Shown: positions 18,465 through 27,175, counted from the first letter of the stretch. The stretch: DNA of 64,000 bases from Alphaproteobacteria bacterium (GCA_026990035.1 JALSIM010000004.1:39966-103965), one strand, 5' to 3'. Numbers and translations: made by a program. Notes: generated by a model from the sequence alone, not told the origin.

Positions 18465-19160
18465 ATGTTCGACCGGTTCGGAAAAGGCCGTGATCTTCCG
18501 TCGCCCGGAGAGGCGCTCCCGGGTCGGCCGGAGCCGGCCTTTCCCCTCCCCGAACGCCATCGGGTGAACGGCCGCCCGCTGCAGCCGCCCTGGCCCGGAC
18601 ACTGCCGCCGGGCCATGTTCGCGATGGGTTGCTTCTGGGGTGCGGAACGGCTGTTCTGGCGCCAGCCCGGCGTCTGGGTGACGGCGGTCGGCTACGCCGG
18701 CGGCACCACCCCCAATCCGCTCTATGCCGAGGTGTGCTCGGGCCGGACCGGTCATGCCGAGGCGGTGCTGGTGGTGTTCGATCCGCGCGTCCTGCCCTAT
18801 GCACGGCTGCTGGCCCTCTTCTTCTCGGAGCACGATCCGACCCAGGGCCTGCGCCAGGGGAACGACGTCGGCAGCCAGTACCGGAGCGTCGTCTTCACCT
18901 TCGACGAGCGGCAACGCGCCCTCGCCGAGGCCGCCGTGGCGCTCTACGGCGCCGCCCTCCGGGCCCACGGCCGGCGGCGGCCGATCACCACCGAAATCCT
19001 GCCGGCCGGTCCGTTCTACTACGCCGAACCCGAACATCAGCAGTACCTCGCCGCCCATCCGCGGGGCTACTGCGGCCTCGCCGGCACCGGCGTTCCCTTC
19101 CCTCTCGCCGAGCTGGAGGCGGCGGTCCCGGCCGCCCACGCCGGTCAGAGCCCGGGATAG
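18465..19160 (+). CDS. msrA: Peptide-methionine (S)-S-oxide reductase
   Basis: MsrA reduces the S-epimer of methionine sulfoxide in proteins. The 231-residue protein has the active-site Cys56 in [50 protein letters not shown] and [12 protein letters not shown] follow, all family hallmarks, and then [12 protein letters not shown] Cys in the C-terminal [14 protein letters not shown] may act as resolving cysteine. There are about 45 residues before the catalytic motif, more than minimal forms have, but no clear export signal. Its 3' end overlaps the converging 27-residue gene by 16 bases. Confidence 0.94.
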   Translation: MFDRFGKGRDLPSPGEALPGRPEPAFPLPERHRVNGRPLQPPWPGHCRRAMFAMGCFWGAERLFWRQPGVWVTAVGYAGGTTPNPLYAEVCSGRTGHAEAVLVVFDPRVLPYARLLALFFSEHDPTQGLRQGNDVGSQYRSVVFTFDERQRALAEAAVALYGAALRAHGRRRPITTEILPAGPFYYAEPEHQQYLAAHPRGYCGLAGTGVPFPLAELEAAVPAAHAGQSPG

Positions 19161-19228
19161 TAGAGCTTGGCCGCGACCAGCGCGGTGGCCACGGCACCGA
19201 TGACGGCCCAGGCCGCCCATTTCCACAT
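19145..19228 (-). CDS. 27-residue single-pass membrane mini-protein
   Basis: This very short gene encodes Met-Trp-Lys-Trp-Ala followed by one hydrophobic helix ([16 protein letters not shown]) and a short tail KLYYPGL. The ATG is preceded 4 bases upstream by GGGGAGGTG, a near-perfect ribosome site, and an extended -10 promoter lies about 35 bases upstream. Its end overlaps msrA by 16 bases on the other strand. No family is recognised. The signals around it, not homology, support it as a real gene. It is probably a small inner-membrane protein; partners are unknown. Confidence 0.55.
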   Translation of the reverse strand: MWKWAAWAVIGAVATALVAAKLYYPGL

Positions 19229-19264
19229 GGCACCTCCCCGGTTGCGCGGGATCACACAGGCTCC

Positions 19265-19293
19265 ACGATAGCATGCCCGTCGCGACGGCGGAA
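19265..19293 (-). promoter_or_regulatory. Candidate extended -10 promoter for the 27-residue gene
   Basis: On the minus strand TTCCGC (19293-19288), a 17-base spacer ending in TGC and TATCGT (19270-19265) form an extended -10 promoter. The predicted start near 19258 leaves a 30-base leader with a GGGGAGGTG ribosome site. Confidence 0.4.
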
Positions 19294-19365
19294 ACCCGCC
19301 GGCCACGATCCGATTCCGGCGCGCAAGGCGCAAATTGCCGCAGTGCGTGCAAGGAAGGGGTGGCG

Positions 19366-19393
19366 TTTCACCTCCTGCGAGACTAAATAATAG
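19366..19393 (+). promoter_or_regulatory. Candidate promoter of the archease-rtcB cluster
   Basis: TTTCAC (19366-19371), a 16-base spacer and TAATAG (19388-19393) lie in an unusually A/T-rich patch for this genome. The predicted start near 19400 leaves room for the GGGGGGA site and the ATG at 19436. I looked for a sigma54 GG-N10-GC element, as used for rtcBA in Escherichia coli, and found none. Confidence 0.4.
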
Positions 19394-19435
19394 AATGCTT
19401 GCGTCGTGGAGGCGCACGTCTGGGGGGATGTACGA

Positions 19436-19882
19436 ATGCTCACGACCTTGGAAAGAAGCCGGGCGCGCGAGGGCTTCGAACTGTTCCCTCACGAAGCCGA
19501 CATCGGCCTGCGGGGCTGGGGGGCGACCCGGGAGAAGGCGTTCGAGGAGATCGCCCTCGCCCTCACTTCGGCGATCACCGATCCGCGCCATGTGGAACCG
19601 CGCGAGCCGGTGAGCATCCGCTGCGAGGCGCCCGACGATCAGCTCCTGCTCGTCGACTGGCTGAACGCCCTCATCTACGAAATGGCCACCCTGCGCATGC
19701 TGTTCAGCCGCTTCACCGTCCATCTCGGGGACGGGGTGCTGCAGGCGACCGCCTGGGGCGAGCCTCTGGACACCGAACGCCACGCCCCGGCGGTGGAACC
19801 CAAGGGGGCCACCTTCACCGATCTCCGGCTGGAAAGGGAACGCGACGGCCGCTGGCTGGCGCAGTGCGTGGTGGACGTCTGA
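19436..19882 (+). CDS. Archease, RtcB cofactor
   Basis: Archease speeds guanylylation and turnover of the RNA ligase RtcB. The 148-residue protein contains FELFPHEADIGLRGWGATREKAFEEIALALTS, with the metal-binding His-Glu-Ala-Asp. It also has QLLLVDWLNALIYEMATLRMLFSRF and the conserved EPKGATFTDLRL near the end. The ATG at 19436 follows GGGGGGA with 8-base spacing. A GTG at 19406 in frame would add 10 residues but sits too close to the predicted transcription start. It is 21 bases upstream of rtcB, and the pairing supports both assignments. Confidence 0.9.
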   Translation: MLTTLERSRAREGFELFPHEADIGLRGWGATREKAFEEIALALTSAITDPRHVEPREPVSIRCEAPDDQLLLVDWLNALIYEMATLRMLFSRFTVHLGDGVLQATAWGEPLDTERHAPAVEPKGATFTDLRLERERDGRWLAQCVVDV

Positions 19883-19903
19883 CCGACCTCCAGGGACCGG
19901 ACC

Positions 19904-21334
19904 ATGGATCCGGGTAGCCTGACGAGGATCGACGAGACCTGCTGGCAGATCGAGCCCCGGGGGCGGATGCGCGTTCCCGCCCTGATCTTCGCCGACCGCG
20001 AGCTGCTGTCGGCGATGGACGAGAAGGTTCGCGAACAGCTCTGCAACGTGGCCTGTCTTCCGGGCATCGTCGAGGCCGCCTACGCCATGCCCGATGCCCA
20101 CTGGGGCTACGGTTTTCCGATCGGCGGGGTGGCGGCCTTCGATCCCGAAGCCGGGGGCGTCGTCTCCGCGGGCGGTGTCGGCTTCGACATCTCCTGCGGG
20201 GTGCGGACCATGCTCACCGGCCTGCGGCGGGCGGAAGTGGAGCCGATCGGGGACCGGCTCGCCGACGCGCTGTTCCGGGCGATCCCGGCGGGGCTCGGGC
20301 GGCGCGGCGAGATCCGTCTTTCCGACGCCGAACTCGAAGCGATGCTCGCTGGCGGCGCGGCCTGGGCGGTGGCGCGGGGCTGGGGTCTCGCGGAGGATCT
20401 CGAACGGATCGAGGAGGGAGGTCGGGCCGAAGGCGCCGATCCGGGGGCCGTCTCGCCGCGGGCACGGGAACGGCAGCGGGCCGAGATGGGCACCCTCGGC
20501 TCCGGCAATCACTATCTCGAGCTCCAGGAGGTGGCGGAGATCCACGATCCCGTGATCGCCCGCGGCTACGGGCTGGCGTCCGGGGAGCTCCTGGTCACCA
20601 TCCATTGCGGTTCGCGCGGGCTCGGGCACCAGATCGGCACCGAATATCTGCGGGAGATGGTGATCGCCGCCGGCGGGGCGGGCATCGAGCTCCCCGACCG
20701 CGAGCTCGCCTGCGCGCCGATCCGCTCGCCGGTGGGGCGTCGCTATCTCGGTGCCATGCGGGCCGCGATCAATTGCGCGCTTGCCAACCGCCAGATCATC
20801 GGCCATCTCGCGCGGCGGGTGTTCGCACGCTTCTTTCCCGGGAATCCGCTGCGTCTCCTTTACGACGTGTCCCACAACACCTGCAAAGAGGAGCGCCACC
20901 GCGTGGGCGATCGCTGCCTCGATCTCTTCGTCCATCGCAAGGGGGCGACCCGCGCCCTGCCGCCGGGAGATCCGGCCCTGCCCGAACCGCTCCGGCCCTA
21001 CGGCCAGCCGGTGCTGATCGGCGGCAGCATGGGCACCGGCTCCTGGATCCTCGCCGGCACCCGGCCGGACGGTCCGCGCGCCTTCGCCTCCGCCGTCCAC
21101 GGCGCCGGCCGGGCGATGAGCCGCCATCAGGCGAAGAAACGCTGGCGCGGCGAGGAGATCGTCGCCCGGCTCGCCGAGCGGGGCGTGCTCGTGCGCAGCG
21201 TGTCGATGCGGGGTGTCGCGGAGGAGGCGCCGGGAGCCTACAAGGACATCGACGCGGTGGTGGACGCGGCGCATCGTGCCGGGCTGGCACGCAAGGTGGC
21301 CCGCCTCAGGCCGCTGATCGTGATCAAGGGATAA
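19904..21334 (+). CDS. rtcB: RNA-splicing ligase RtcB
   Basis: RtcB seals RNA 2',3'-cyclic phosphate or 3'-phosphate ends to 5'-OH ends with GTP and Mn2+. The 476-residue protein has MPDAHWGYGFPIGGVAAFD. The metal-binding Cys98 lies in GGVGFDISCGVRT. GTLGSGNHYLELQ, TIHCGSRGLGHQIG and YDVSHNTCKEE follow, and the guanylylated His399 in SAVHGAGRAMSRHQAK. It ends with AYKDIDAVVDAA and VARLRPLIVIKG, the canonical C-terminus. It is flanked by archease and a ribosome-hibernation-like gene, which points to RNA repair under stress. Confidence 0.97.
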   Translation: MDPGSLTRIDETCWQIEPRGRMRVPALIFADRELLSAMDEKVREQLCNVACLPGIVEAAYAMPDAHWGYGFPIGGVAAFDPEAGGVVSAGGVGFDISCGVRTMLTGLRRAEVEPIGDRLADALFRAIPAGLGRRGEIRLSDAELEAMLAGGAAWAVARGWGLAEDLERIEEGGRAEGADPGAVSPRARERQRAEMGTLGSGNHYLELQEVAEIHDPVIARGYGLASGELLVTIHCGSRGLGHQIGTEYLREMVIAAGGAGIELPDRELACAPIRSPVGRRYLGAMRAAINCALANRQIIGHLARRVFARFFPGNPLRLLYDVSHNTCKEERHRVGDRCLDLFVHRKGATRALPPGDPALPEPLRPYGQPVLIGGSMGTGSWILAGTRPDGPRAFASAVHGAGRAMSRHQAKKRWRGEEIVARLAERGVLVRSVSMRGVAEEAPGAYKDIDAVVDAAHRAGLARKVARLRPLIVIKG

Positions 21335-21354
21335 CCTCAGCAACGGGGACGGTC

Positions 21355-21909
21355 ATGGACAAGCCTCTCGAGATTCGGTTCCACGACGTGCCGCATTCCG
21401 ATTTCATCGAGGCGCGGATCCGCGAGAAAGTCGACGAGCTCGAAAAGTATTTCGATCACATCTCGAGCGTGCGCGTCGTGGTCGACAAGGAGAGCAAGCG
21501 TCACAACAAGGGCAACGCCTACCGCATCCGCCTGTTCATCCACGTTCCCGGCAAGGAGATCGTGATCAACCACAACCAGCGCGCCGATCCCGCCCGGGAG
21601 GATTTCCGCTTCGCCCTGCGCGAGGCGTTCGATGCCGCCTTCCGGGAGCTCAAGGAACACAAGCAGAAGATCCGCGGCGAGGTGAAGGCCCATCTCGAGC
21701 CGCCCCAGGGACGGGTGATCAAGCTGTTCAGGGACCAGGGCTACGGCTTCATCGAGCTCACCGACGGCCAGGAGATCTACTTCCACCGCAACGCCGTCGT
21801 GAACGGCGATTTCGACAAGCTCGAGGTCGGTGCCCGGGTCCGTGTCCACGTCGCCGAGAACGAAAGCCCGTTCGGGCCCCAGGCCAGCACCGTTCGGGTG
21901 CTCGACTGA
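21355..21909 (+). CDS. HPF/RaiA-type ribosome-associated protein fused to a cold-shock domain
   Basis: Residues 1 to about 105 resemble the HPF/RaiA (sigma54-modulation) fold that binds the 30S decoding region and idles ribosomes. Examples are IREKVDELEKYFDHISSVRVVVDKE and the RADPAREDFRFALREAFDAAFRELKEH helix. Residues from about 118 to 184 form a cold-shock OB fold, with GRVIKLFRDQGYGFIE (RNP1-like) and EIYFHRNAV (RNP2-like). The 184-residue length fits such fusions. It lies 20 bases after rtcB and is probably co-transcribed with it. The fusion would let one protein hold both ribosome and single-stranded RNA; that role is inferred. Confidence 0.85.
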   Translation: MDKPLEIRFHDVPHSDFIEARIREKVDELEKYFDHISSVRVVVDKESKRHNKGNAYRIRLFIHVPGKEIVINHNQRADPAREDFRFALREAFDAAFRELKEHKQKIRGEVKAHLEPPQGRVIKLFRDQGYGFIELTDGQEIYFHRNAVVNGDFDKLEVGARVRVHVAENESPFGPQASTVRVLD

Positions 21910-21928
21910 ACGCCCCGGGGCGCCGATC

Positions 21929-23647
21929 TTGAACCGGCCATCGGTGGCGGAGCTGCAGCGACGGGTGGCGCAGGCGCGCGGTCGTTCTCCGGCCGATCTC
22001 GTGATCCGCGACTGCCGCCTGCTCGACACCGCCACCGGCGGCCTGCGCCGGACCGACATCGCGGTCTGCGGCGACACCGTGGTCGGCCTCGGCGAGGGGC
22101 TCCGCGGCGCGCGGGTGATCGAGGCCCGGGGACGTTTCGCGGTCCCGGGCTTCCTCGACGCCCATGTGCATGTCGAAAGCTCCATGGTCACCCCCGACGC
22201 CTTCGAGCGGGGGGTGCTGCCGCGCGGCACGACGACCGCCGTCTGCGATCCGCACGAGATCGCCAACGTCCTCGGTGCCGCCGGCATCCGCTATTTCCAG
22301 CGGGCTGCCGAAAGTCTGCGGATGACGCTTTTCGTCAATCTCAGCTCCTGTGTCCCGGCCACGGAACTGGAGACCGCCGGCGCCCGGCTGGAAGCGGAGG
22401 ATCTCCTCACCCTCGCCGATCATCCCTCGGTGATCGGCCTCGCCGAGCTCATGAACTTCCCCGGCGTGCTGGCCGGCGATGCGCCCCTCCTCGCCAAGGT
22501 CGCGGCCTTCGCCGACCGGCATCTCGACGGTCACGCGCCTCTCCTGCGGGGCCGTGACCTCGACGCCTATCTCTCGGTGGGCGTGCGCACCGACCACGAG
22601 GTGACGGGCCTCGAGGAAGGCCGCGAGAAGCTCGAAAAGGGCATGCATCTGCTGCTGCGCGAAGGCTCCATCGCCCGCAACGTCCGCGATCTCGCACCGC
22701 TGATCGAGGAGGCGAGCTGGATGCGTCTCGCCTTCTGCACCGACGATCGCAACCCGCTCGAGATCCGCCGCGAAGGCCACATCGACCAGGCGCTGCGCCG
22801 GGCCATCGCCGCCGGCGCGCCGCCGATCCCCACCTACCGGGCCGCCACCCTCGGCGCGGCGCTCGCCTTCGGCCTCCGCGACCGCGGGGTGATCGCCCCG
22901 GGCTTCCGGGCCGACATCCTGCTGCTCGAGGATCTCGAGACGGTGGCGGTCTCGGAGGTGATCTGCGGCGGCACGCCGGTGGACGCGGCGTTCTTCGAGG
23001 GACGGGCGCATCCGACGCCCGAGGGCTACGGTTCGGTCCGGCGCCGGCCGGTCGGCGCCGACGATTTCGCGGTTCCCGCCGCCGGGCCGACGACGCCGGT
23101 GATCGGCGTTCTCCCGTTTTCGCTGATCACCGAACATCTGACCCTCGAACTTCCCTTCGCCGGAGGCCGGCGGCATCCGGACCCCGAGCGCGGCATCGCG
23201 AAGCTCTGCGTGCTCGAGCGCCACGGCCGCAACGGCAACATCGCGCGGGGCTTCGTCCGCGGCTTCGGGCCGATCACCGGGGCCATCGCCAGCAGCATCG
23301 GCCACGACAGCCACAATCTGATCGTCCTCGGCAGCGACGACGCCGACATGGCGCTCGCGGTCAACCGGCTGATCGAACTCCAGGGAGGGGCGGCGGTGGC
23401 GGCCGGGGGGCGGGTGCTGGCCGAGCTGCCGCTGCCGGTGGCGGGACTGATGTCGGACCGCGGCCTCGATTTCGTCGAAACGCGCCTCCTCGCCCTGCGG
23501 GAGGCGGCGGCGGGGATCGGCTGCACGCTCGAGGAGCCGCTGCTGCAGCTCGCCTTCCTGCCGCTGCCGGTGATCCCTCATCTCAAGCTCACCGACATGG
23601 GATACGTGGCGGCGGGGCCCGACGGGCTCCGCCTGCTGACGGGCTGA
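21929..23647 (+). CDS. ade: Adenine deaminase
   Basis: This amidohydrolase-fold enzyme converts adenine to hypoxanthine and ammonia for purine salvage. The 572-residue length is normal. The metal-binding motif FLDAHVHVESSMVTP is followed by GTTTAVCDPHEIANVLG, MNFPGVL, CTDDRNP and PTYRAATLGAALAFGLRDRGVIAPGFRADI. The C-terminal adenine-deaminase domain has RHGRNGNIARGFVRGFG and IASSIGHDSHNLIVLG. The start is taken as TTG at 21929; a GTG at 21944 is an alternative, and I see no ATG near the start of homology. It follows the HPF-CSD gene by 19 bases. Confidence 0.93.
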   Translation: MNRPSVAELQRRVAQARGRSPADLVIRDCRLLDTATGGLRRTDIAVCGDTVVGLGEGLRGARVIEARGRFAVPGFLDAHVHVESSMVTPDAFERGVLPRGTTTAVCDPHEIANVLGAAGIRYFQRAAESLRMTLFVNLSSCVPATELETAGARLEAEDLLTLADHPSVIGLAELMNFPGVLAGDAPLLAKVAAFADRHLDGHAPLLRGRDLDAYLSVGVRTDHEVTGLEEGREKLEKGMHLLLREGSIARNVRDLAPLIEEASWMRLAFCTDDRNPLEIRREGHIDQALRRAIAAGAPPIPTYRAATLGAALAFGLRDRGVIAPGFRADILLLEDLETVAVSEVICGGTPVDAAFFEGRAHPTPEGYGSVRRRPVGADDFAVPAAGPTTPVIGVLPFSLITEHLTLELPFAGGRRHPDPERGIAKLCVLERHGRNGNIARGFVRGFGPITGAIASSIGHDSHNLIVLGSDDADMALAVNRLIELQGGAAVAAGGRVLAELPLPVAGLMSDRGLDFVETRLLALREAAAGIGCTLEEPLLQLAFLPLPVIPHLKLTDMGYVAAGPDGLRLLTG

Positions 23648-23735
23648 GCCCGGGCGCCACCGCCCCGATCCGCGAGGTGGCACCGCCGGGGCCGTTCGGC
23701 TATCACCTCCCCCGTTCGAGGAGCGAGGACGGAAG

Positions 23736-24749
23736 ATGAGCGGCTGGCATTTCATCACCGACACCGGCCAGATCGGTCCGCTGGAACTCGAGGACGCGCG
23801 GCGGTTCGCACGCCGCCGTCCGGAATCCCTCTGCTGGCGCCCGGGCTTCTCCGAATGGCGGCCGGCGTCCGAGGTCCCGGAGCTGATGCAGAGCCGGACG
23901 GCCGACATCCGGGCCGCTCCGCCGCCACCCCCGAAGGGATCGCGCGACCGCCCGCGGGGCGCCGACGAGATCGACTACCGGCTCTACGGTACCGACATGC
24001 AGTTCGTGGAGATCGAGCTCGATCCGGGCGAGAGCGCGGTGGCCGAGGCCGGGGCCATGATGTACAAGGACGCGGTGGTGGAAATGCACACCGTCTTCGG
24101 CGACGGCTCGGCCGCGGAGGGCGGCTTCCTCGACCGGCTGGTGGGGGCCGGCAAGCGGCTGATCACCGGCGAAAGCCTCTTCACCACCGTGTTCACCCAC
24201 GCCGGCCGCGACGGCAAGGCCCACGTCGCCTTCGGGGCTCCCTATCCGGGTACGATCTTGCCGCTCAAGCTCTCCGACTACGGCGGCCGGCTGATCTGTC
24301 AGAAGGACAGCTTCCTCTGTGCCGCCAAGGGGGTCTCCATCGGTGTCCATTTCCAGCGCCGGATCCTCACCGGTCTGTTCGGCGGCGAGGGTTTCATCAT
24401 GCAGAAGCTGGAGGGTGACGGCTGGGTGTTCGTCCATGCCGGCGGCACCCTCTTCGAGCGGGAGCTCGAGGCCGGTGAACTGCTGCACGTGGACACCGGC
24501 TGTCTCGCCGCCCTGACCGAGACCGTGGACTACGACATCGAACAGGTCGGCGGCATCAAGAGCATGCTGTTCGGCGGTGAGGGGCTGTTCCTCGCGCGGT
24601 TGCGCGGTCCCGGCCACGTCTGGCTGCAGAGCCTGCCCTTTTCCCGTCTCGCCGGCCGGATGCTCAGTGCCGCCGTCGAGCCCGGCGGCAAGGGCGAGGG
24701 CTCGGTCCTCGGACCGCTCGGCGATCTCTTCGGCGACCGCCGGCGGTGA
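23736..24749 (+). CDS. GYF-like domain plus AIM24/TIGR00266-family protein
   Basis: This 337-residue protein joins two modules. Residues 1-50 (WHFITDTGQIGPLELEDARRFARR and WRPGFSEWRPASEVPEL) match the bacterial GYF_2/DUF4339 pattern. After a proline-rich linker (PPPPP near residue 65), residues 85-310 match the AIM24/TIGR00266 beta-sandwich family, with VEIELDPGESAVAEAGAMMYKD and FGAPYPGTILPLKLSDYGG. SFLCAAKGVSIGVHFQRRI and GEGFIMQKLEGDGWVFVHAGGT follow. No signal or membrane helix is seen. The family's function is unresolved. The next gene starts inside its stop codon (GTGA). Confidence 0.78.
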   Translation: MSGWHFITDTGQIGPLELEDARRFARRRPESLCWRPGFSEWRPASEVPELMQSRTADIRAAPPPPPKGSRDRPRGADEIDYRLYGTDMQFVEIELDPGESAVAEAGAMMYKDAVVEMHTVFGDGSAAEGGFLDRLVGAGKRLITGESLFTTVFTHAGRDGKAHVAFGAPYPGTILPLKLSDYGGRLICQKDSFLCAAKGVSIGVHFQRRILTGLFGGEGFIMQKLEGDGWVFVHAGGTLFERELEAGELLHVDTGCLAALTETVDYDIEQVGGIKSMLFGGEGLFLARLRGPGHVWLQSLPFSRLAGRMLSAAVEPGGKGEGSVLGPLGDLFGDRRR

Positions 24750-25246
24750 GCGCGGAACGGCCGGTCCGGGTCCGCGAGGCGACCGCGGCCGACGAGAGCG
24801 CCCTGCTGGCGCTGGTAGCCGCCCTGCGGGAACACGAACGTCGCCTCGCGCCCTGGCTGTGCCCCGGCCCGGACATGGCGGAACGGCATCTGGCTCATCT
24901 GCGGCGACGGGCCGAGGAGCGGGACGGCCGGATCTTCGTCGCCACCGCCGAGGATCCGGCGCTGGGAGCCGCACTGCTGGGGTTCGTCGCCTGCCATGTC
25001 GAAGAGGAGCAGGCGGAAGCCGGTGCCCGGCGCTACGGCTGGATCGCCGAGCTCTACGTCGTGCCGGAGGCGCGCCGGCGGGGCATCGCCCGCATTCTCG
25101 TCGAGCGGGCCTGCGCCCATTTCCTGCGGCGCGGCATCGGCCGGGTGGACGTCGCCTATCTCGACGCCAATCGGGACGCCCACCGGACCTACCGGCAACT
25201 CGGATTCGCGCCTCGCTACCGGATCGTCACGCGGAAACTGGGATAG
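24746..25246 (+). CDS. GNAT-family N-acetyltransferase
   Basis: This 166-residue protein has the GNAT core for acetyl-CoA binding. IAELYVVPEARRRGIARILVERACAHF includes the R/Q-x-x-G-x-G/A pyrophosphate loop, and DVAYLDANRDAHRTYRQLGF is the C-terminal strand and helix. The substrate cannot be read from sequence; ribosomal-protein or antibiotic acetylation are both possible. It starts with GTG overlapping the previous stop (GTGA) and lies 5 bases before the CoA-transferase gene. Confidence 0.85.
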   Translation: MSAERPVRVREATAADESALLALVAALREHERRLAPWLCPGPDMAERHLAHLRRRAEERDGRIFVATAEDPALGAALLGFVACHVEEEQAEAGARRYGWIAELYVVPEARRRGIARILVERACAHFLRRGIGRVDVAYLDANRDAHRTYRQLGFAPRYRIVTRKLG

Positions 25247-25251
25247 AACCG

Positions 25252-26412
25252 ATGGGCGAACAGGCATCGGCTCGCGATCTCGAAGGACTCCTGGTGGTGA
25301 CCGTCGAACAGGCGGTGGCGGCCCCCCTCGCCTCCCGCCTGCTCGCCGATGGCGGGGCACGGGTGATCAAGGTGGAACGCCCCGAGGGCGATTTCGCCCG
25401 CGACTACGACCGCCATGTCGAGGGCGAGAGCGCCCATTTCGTCTGGCTCAACCGCGGCAAGGAATCGATCGCCCTGGATCTGAAGACCCCGGCCGATCGC
25501 GACCTTCTGCTGCGGATCCTGGAGCGGGCCGATGTCTTCATCCAGAACCTCGCGCCGGGAGTGGCGGAGCGGCTGGGCTTCGGTTCGTCCCTGCTGCGCC
25601 GGCGCTTTCCCCGGCTCGTGATCTGCGAGATCTCGGGCTACGGCAGCAGCGGCCCCTATCGCGAGATGAAGGCCTACGATCTGCTGGTGCAGGCGGAAAG
25701 CGGGATCGCCCATGTCACCGGCATCGGCGACCGATGCACCCGGGTGGGGGTTTCGGTCTGCGACATCGCCGCCGGGATGAACGCCTACGCCGCCATCCTG
25801 CGCGCCCTCCTCGGCCGGGCGCGGAGCGGCCGCGGCCGGCTGGTCGAAGTCTCGCTGTTCCACAGCATGGGGGAATGGATGAACGTACCCTACCTCTCCT
25901 ACGTCTTCGGCGGCACCGAGCCGCCCAGGCTCGGCCTCCACCACCCGGGGATCGCCCCCTACGGGGCCTATCCCTGCGGCGACGGCAGGAGCATTCTGCT
26001 GGGCATCCAGAACGCCCGCGAGTGGAAGCGGTTCTGCGCCGAGGTGCTGGGGGACGCGGGTCTGGCCGAGGATCCGCGCTTCCGCGGCAATCCCGAGCGG
26101 GTCGCCAACCGGGCCGAGCTCGATCGGCTGATCACCGCCCGCTTCACCGCCATCTCCCGTGACGAGGCGGCGGCCCTCCTGCAGCAGGCGGGAATCGCCT
26201 GGAGCCGTCTTTCCACCCTCGAGGATCTGCGCGATCATCCCCAGACCCGTCGTGTCGCGGTGCAACTCGAGCAGGGAACGACGGTCGAACTCCTGGCACC
26301 GGCGGCGGTCTTCGACGGGGAGGAAACCGGTCCCGGGGGAGCGGTGCCCCGGCTCGATCAGCACGGCGCCGCCATCCGCGCCGAGTTCGGCGGGGCCGGA
26401 ACATCGGATTGA
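25252..26412 (+). CDS. Class III (CaiB/BaiF) CoA-transferase
   Basis: Family III enzymes move CoA between carboxylic acids through an aspartyl-CoA intermediate. The 386-residue protein has GGARVIKVERPEGDFAR, WLNRGKESIALDLK, EISGYGSSGPYREMKAYDLLVQA and VSVCDIAAGMNAYAAIL. Asp171 in the last motif aligns with the catalytic Asp of formyl-CoA transferase. GRLVEVSLFHSM follows. The substrate is not clear. The following SDR and class I fumarase genes, with tight spacing, make a dicarboxylate such as mesaconate, itaconate or succinate worth testing; that is inference. Confidence 0.86.
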   Translation: MGEQASARDLEGLLVVTVEQAVAAPLASRLLADGGARVIKVERPEGDFARDYDRHVEGESAHFVWLNRGKESIALDLKTPADRDLLLRILERADVFIQNLAPGVAERLGFGSSLLRRRFPRLVICEISGYGSSGPYREMKAYDLLVQAESGIAHVTGIGDRCTRVGVSVCDIAAGMNAYAAILRALLGRARSGRGRLVEVSLFHSMGEWMNVPYLSYVFGGTEPPRLGLHHPGIAPYGAYPCGDGRSILLGIQNAREWKRFCAEVLGDAGLAEDPRFRGNPERVANRAELDRLITARFTAISRDEAAALLQQAGIAWSRLSTLEDLRDHPQTRRVAVQLEQGTTVELLAPAAVFDGEETGPGGAVPRLDQHGAAIRAEFGGAGTSD

Positions 26413-26428
26413 AGGGGAGGAAGGAACC

Positions 26429-27175
26429 ATGCGTCTGGCCGGCAAGATCGCCATCGTCACGGGCGGAGGCTCGGGTTTCGGCCGCGGCATCTGCGAACGC
26501 TTCGTCGCCGAAGGGGCCGCGGTCGGGGTGCTCGACATCGACGGCGGGGCGGCGGACGCCGTCGCCGCGGCCCTCGGGGAGAAGGCGCTCGCGGTGACCT
26601 GCGACGTCAGCCGGGCGGCCGAGGTGGAGGCGGCCGTCACCCGGGTCGCCGAGCATTTCGGCGGCCTCGACATCCTCGTCAACAACGCCGGCATCAGTCA
26701 TCGCAACCGGCCGATGCTGGAAGTCTCCGAGGAAGAATTCGACCGGTTGTTCGCGGTCAATGTCAAATCCATCTATCTGACGGCGAAGGCGGCGGTGCCG
26801 CGGTTGCGGGCGCGCGGTGGCGGGGTGATCCTCAACATCGGCTCCACCGCCGGGATCCGTCCGCGGCCCGGCCTCACCTGGTACAACGGCTCCAAGGGCG
26901 CGGTGAACACCCTCTCGAAATCGATGGCGGTGGAGCTGGCGCCCGACCGGATCCGGGTCTGCTGCATCGCCCCGGTGGCCGGGGACACGCCGCTGCTCGC
27001 CACCTTCCTCGGCGAGGACACGCCGGAACGGCGCGCCCAGTTCGTGGCGACCATTCCCTGGGGGCGGCTCAGCACCCCCCGGGACATCGCCGCCGCCGCC
27101 GTGTTCCTGGCTTCGGAGGAAGCGGAGATGCTCACCGGAACGGTTCTGGAGGTGGATGGTGGACGCTGCATCTGA
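26429..27175 (+). CDS. SDR-family NAD(P)-dependent dehydrogenase
   Basis: This 248-residue classical short-chain dehydrogenase has [15 protein letters not shown] at the cofactor site. An acidic Asp ends beta-2 (GVLDIDGG), favouring NAD over [19 protein letters not shown] and IGSTAG with [10 protein letters not shown] give the catalytic Ser-Tyr-Lys. The C-terminal [14 protein letters not shown] is a normal SDR end. The substrate is probably a 3-hydroxyacyl or other secondary alcohol, unproven. The ATG follows GGGGAGGAAGG and it overlaps the fumarase start by 20 bases. Confidence 0.88.
   Translation: MRLAGKIAIVTGGGSGFGRGICERFVAEGAAVGVLDIDGGAADAVAAALGEKALAVTCDVSRAAEVEAAVTRVAEHFGGLDILVNNAGISHRNRPMLEVSEEEFDRLFAVNVKSIYLTAKAAVPRLRARGGGVILNIGSTAGIRPRPGLTWYNGSKGAVNTLSKSMAVELAPDRIRVCCIAPVAGDTPLLATFLGEDTPERRAQFVATIPWGRLSTPRDIAAAAVFLASEEAEMLTGTVLEVDGGRCI

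Noticed and set aside
19321..19405. Sigma54 promoter before archease-rtcB
   Set aside because: The nearest GG and GC pairs are 8 or 13 bases apart, not 10, and the TTGC block is not in register.
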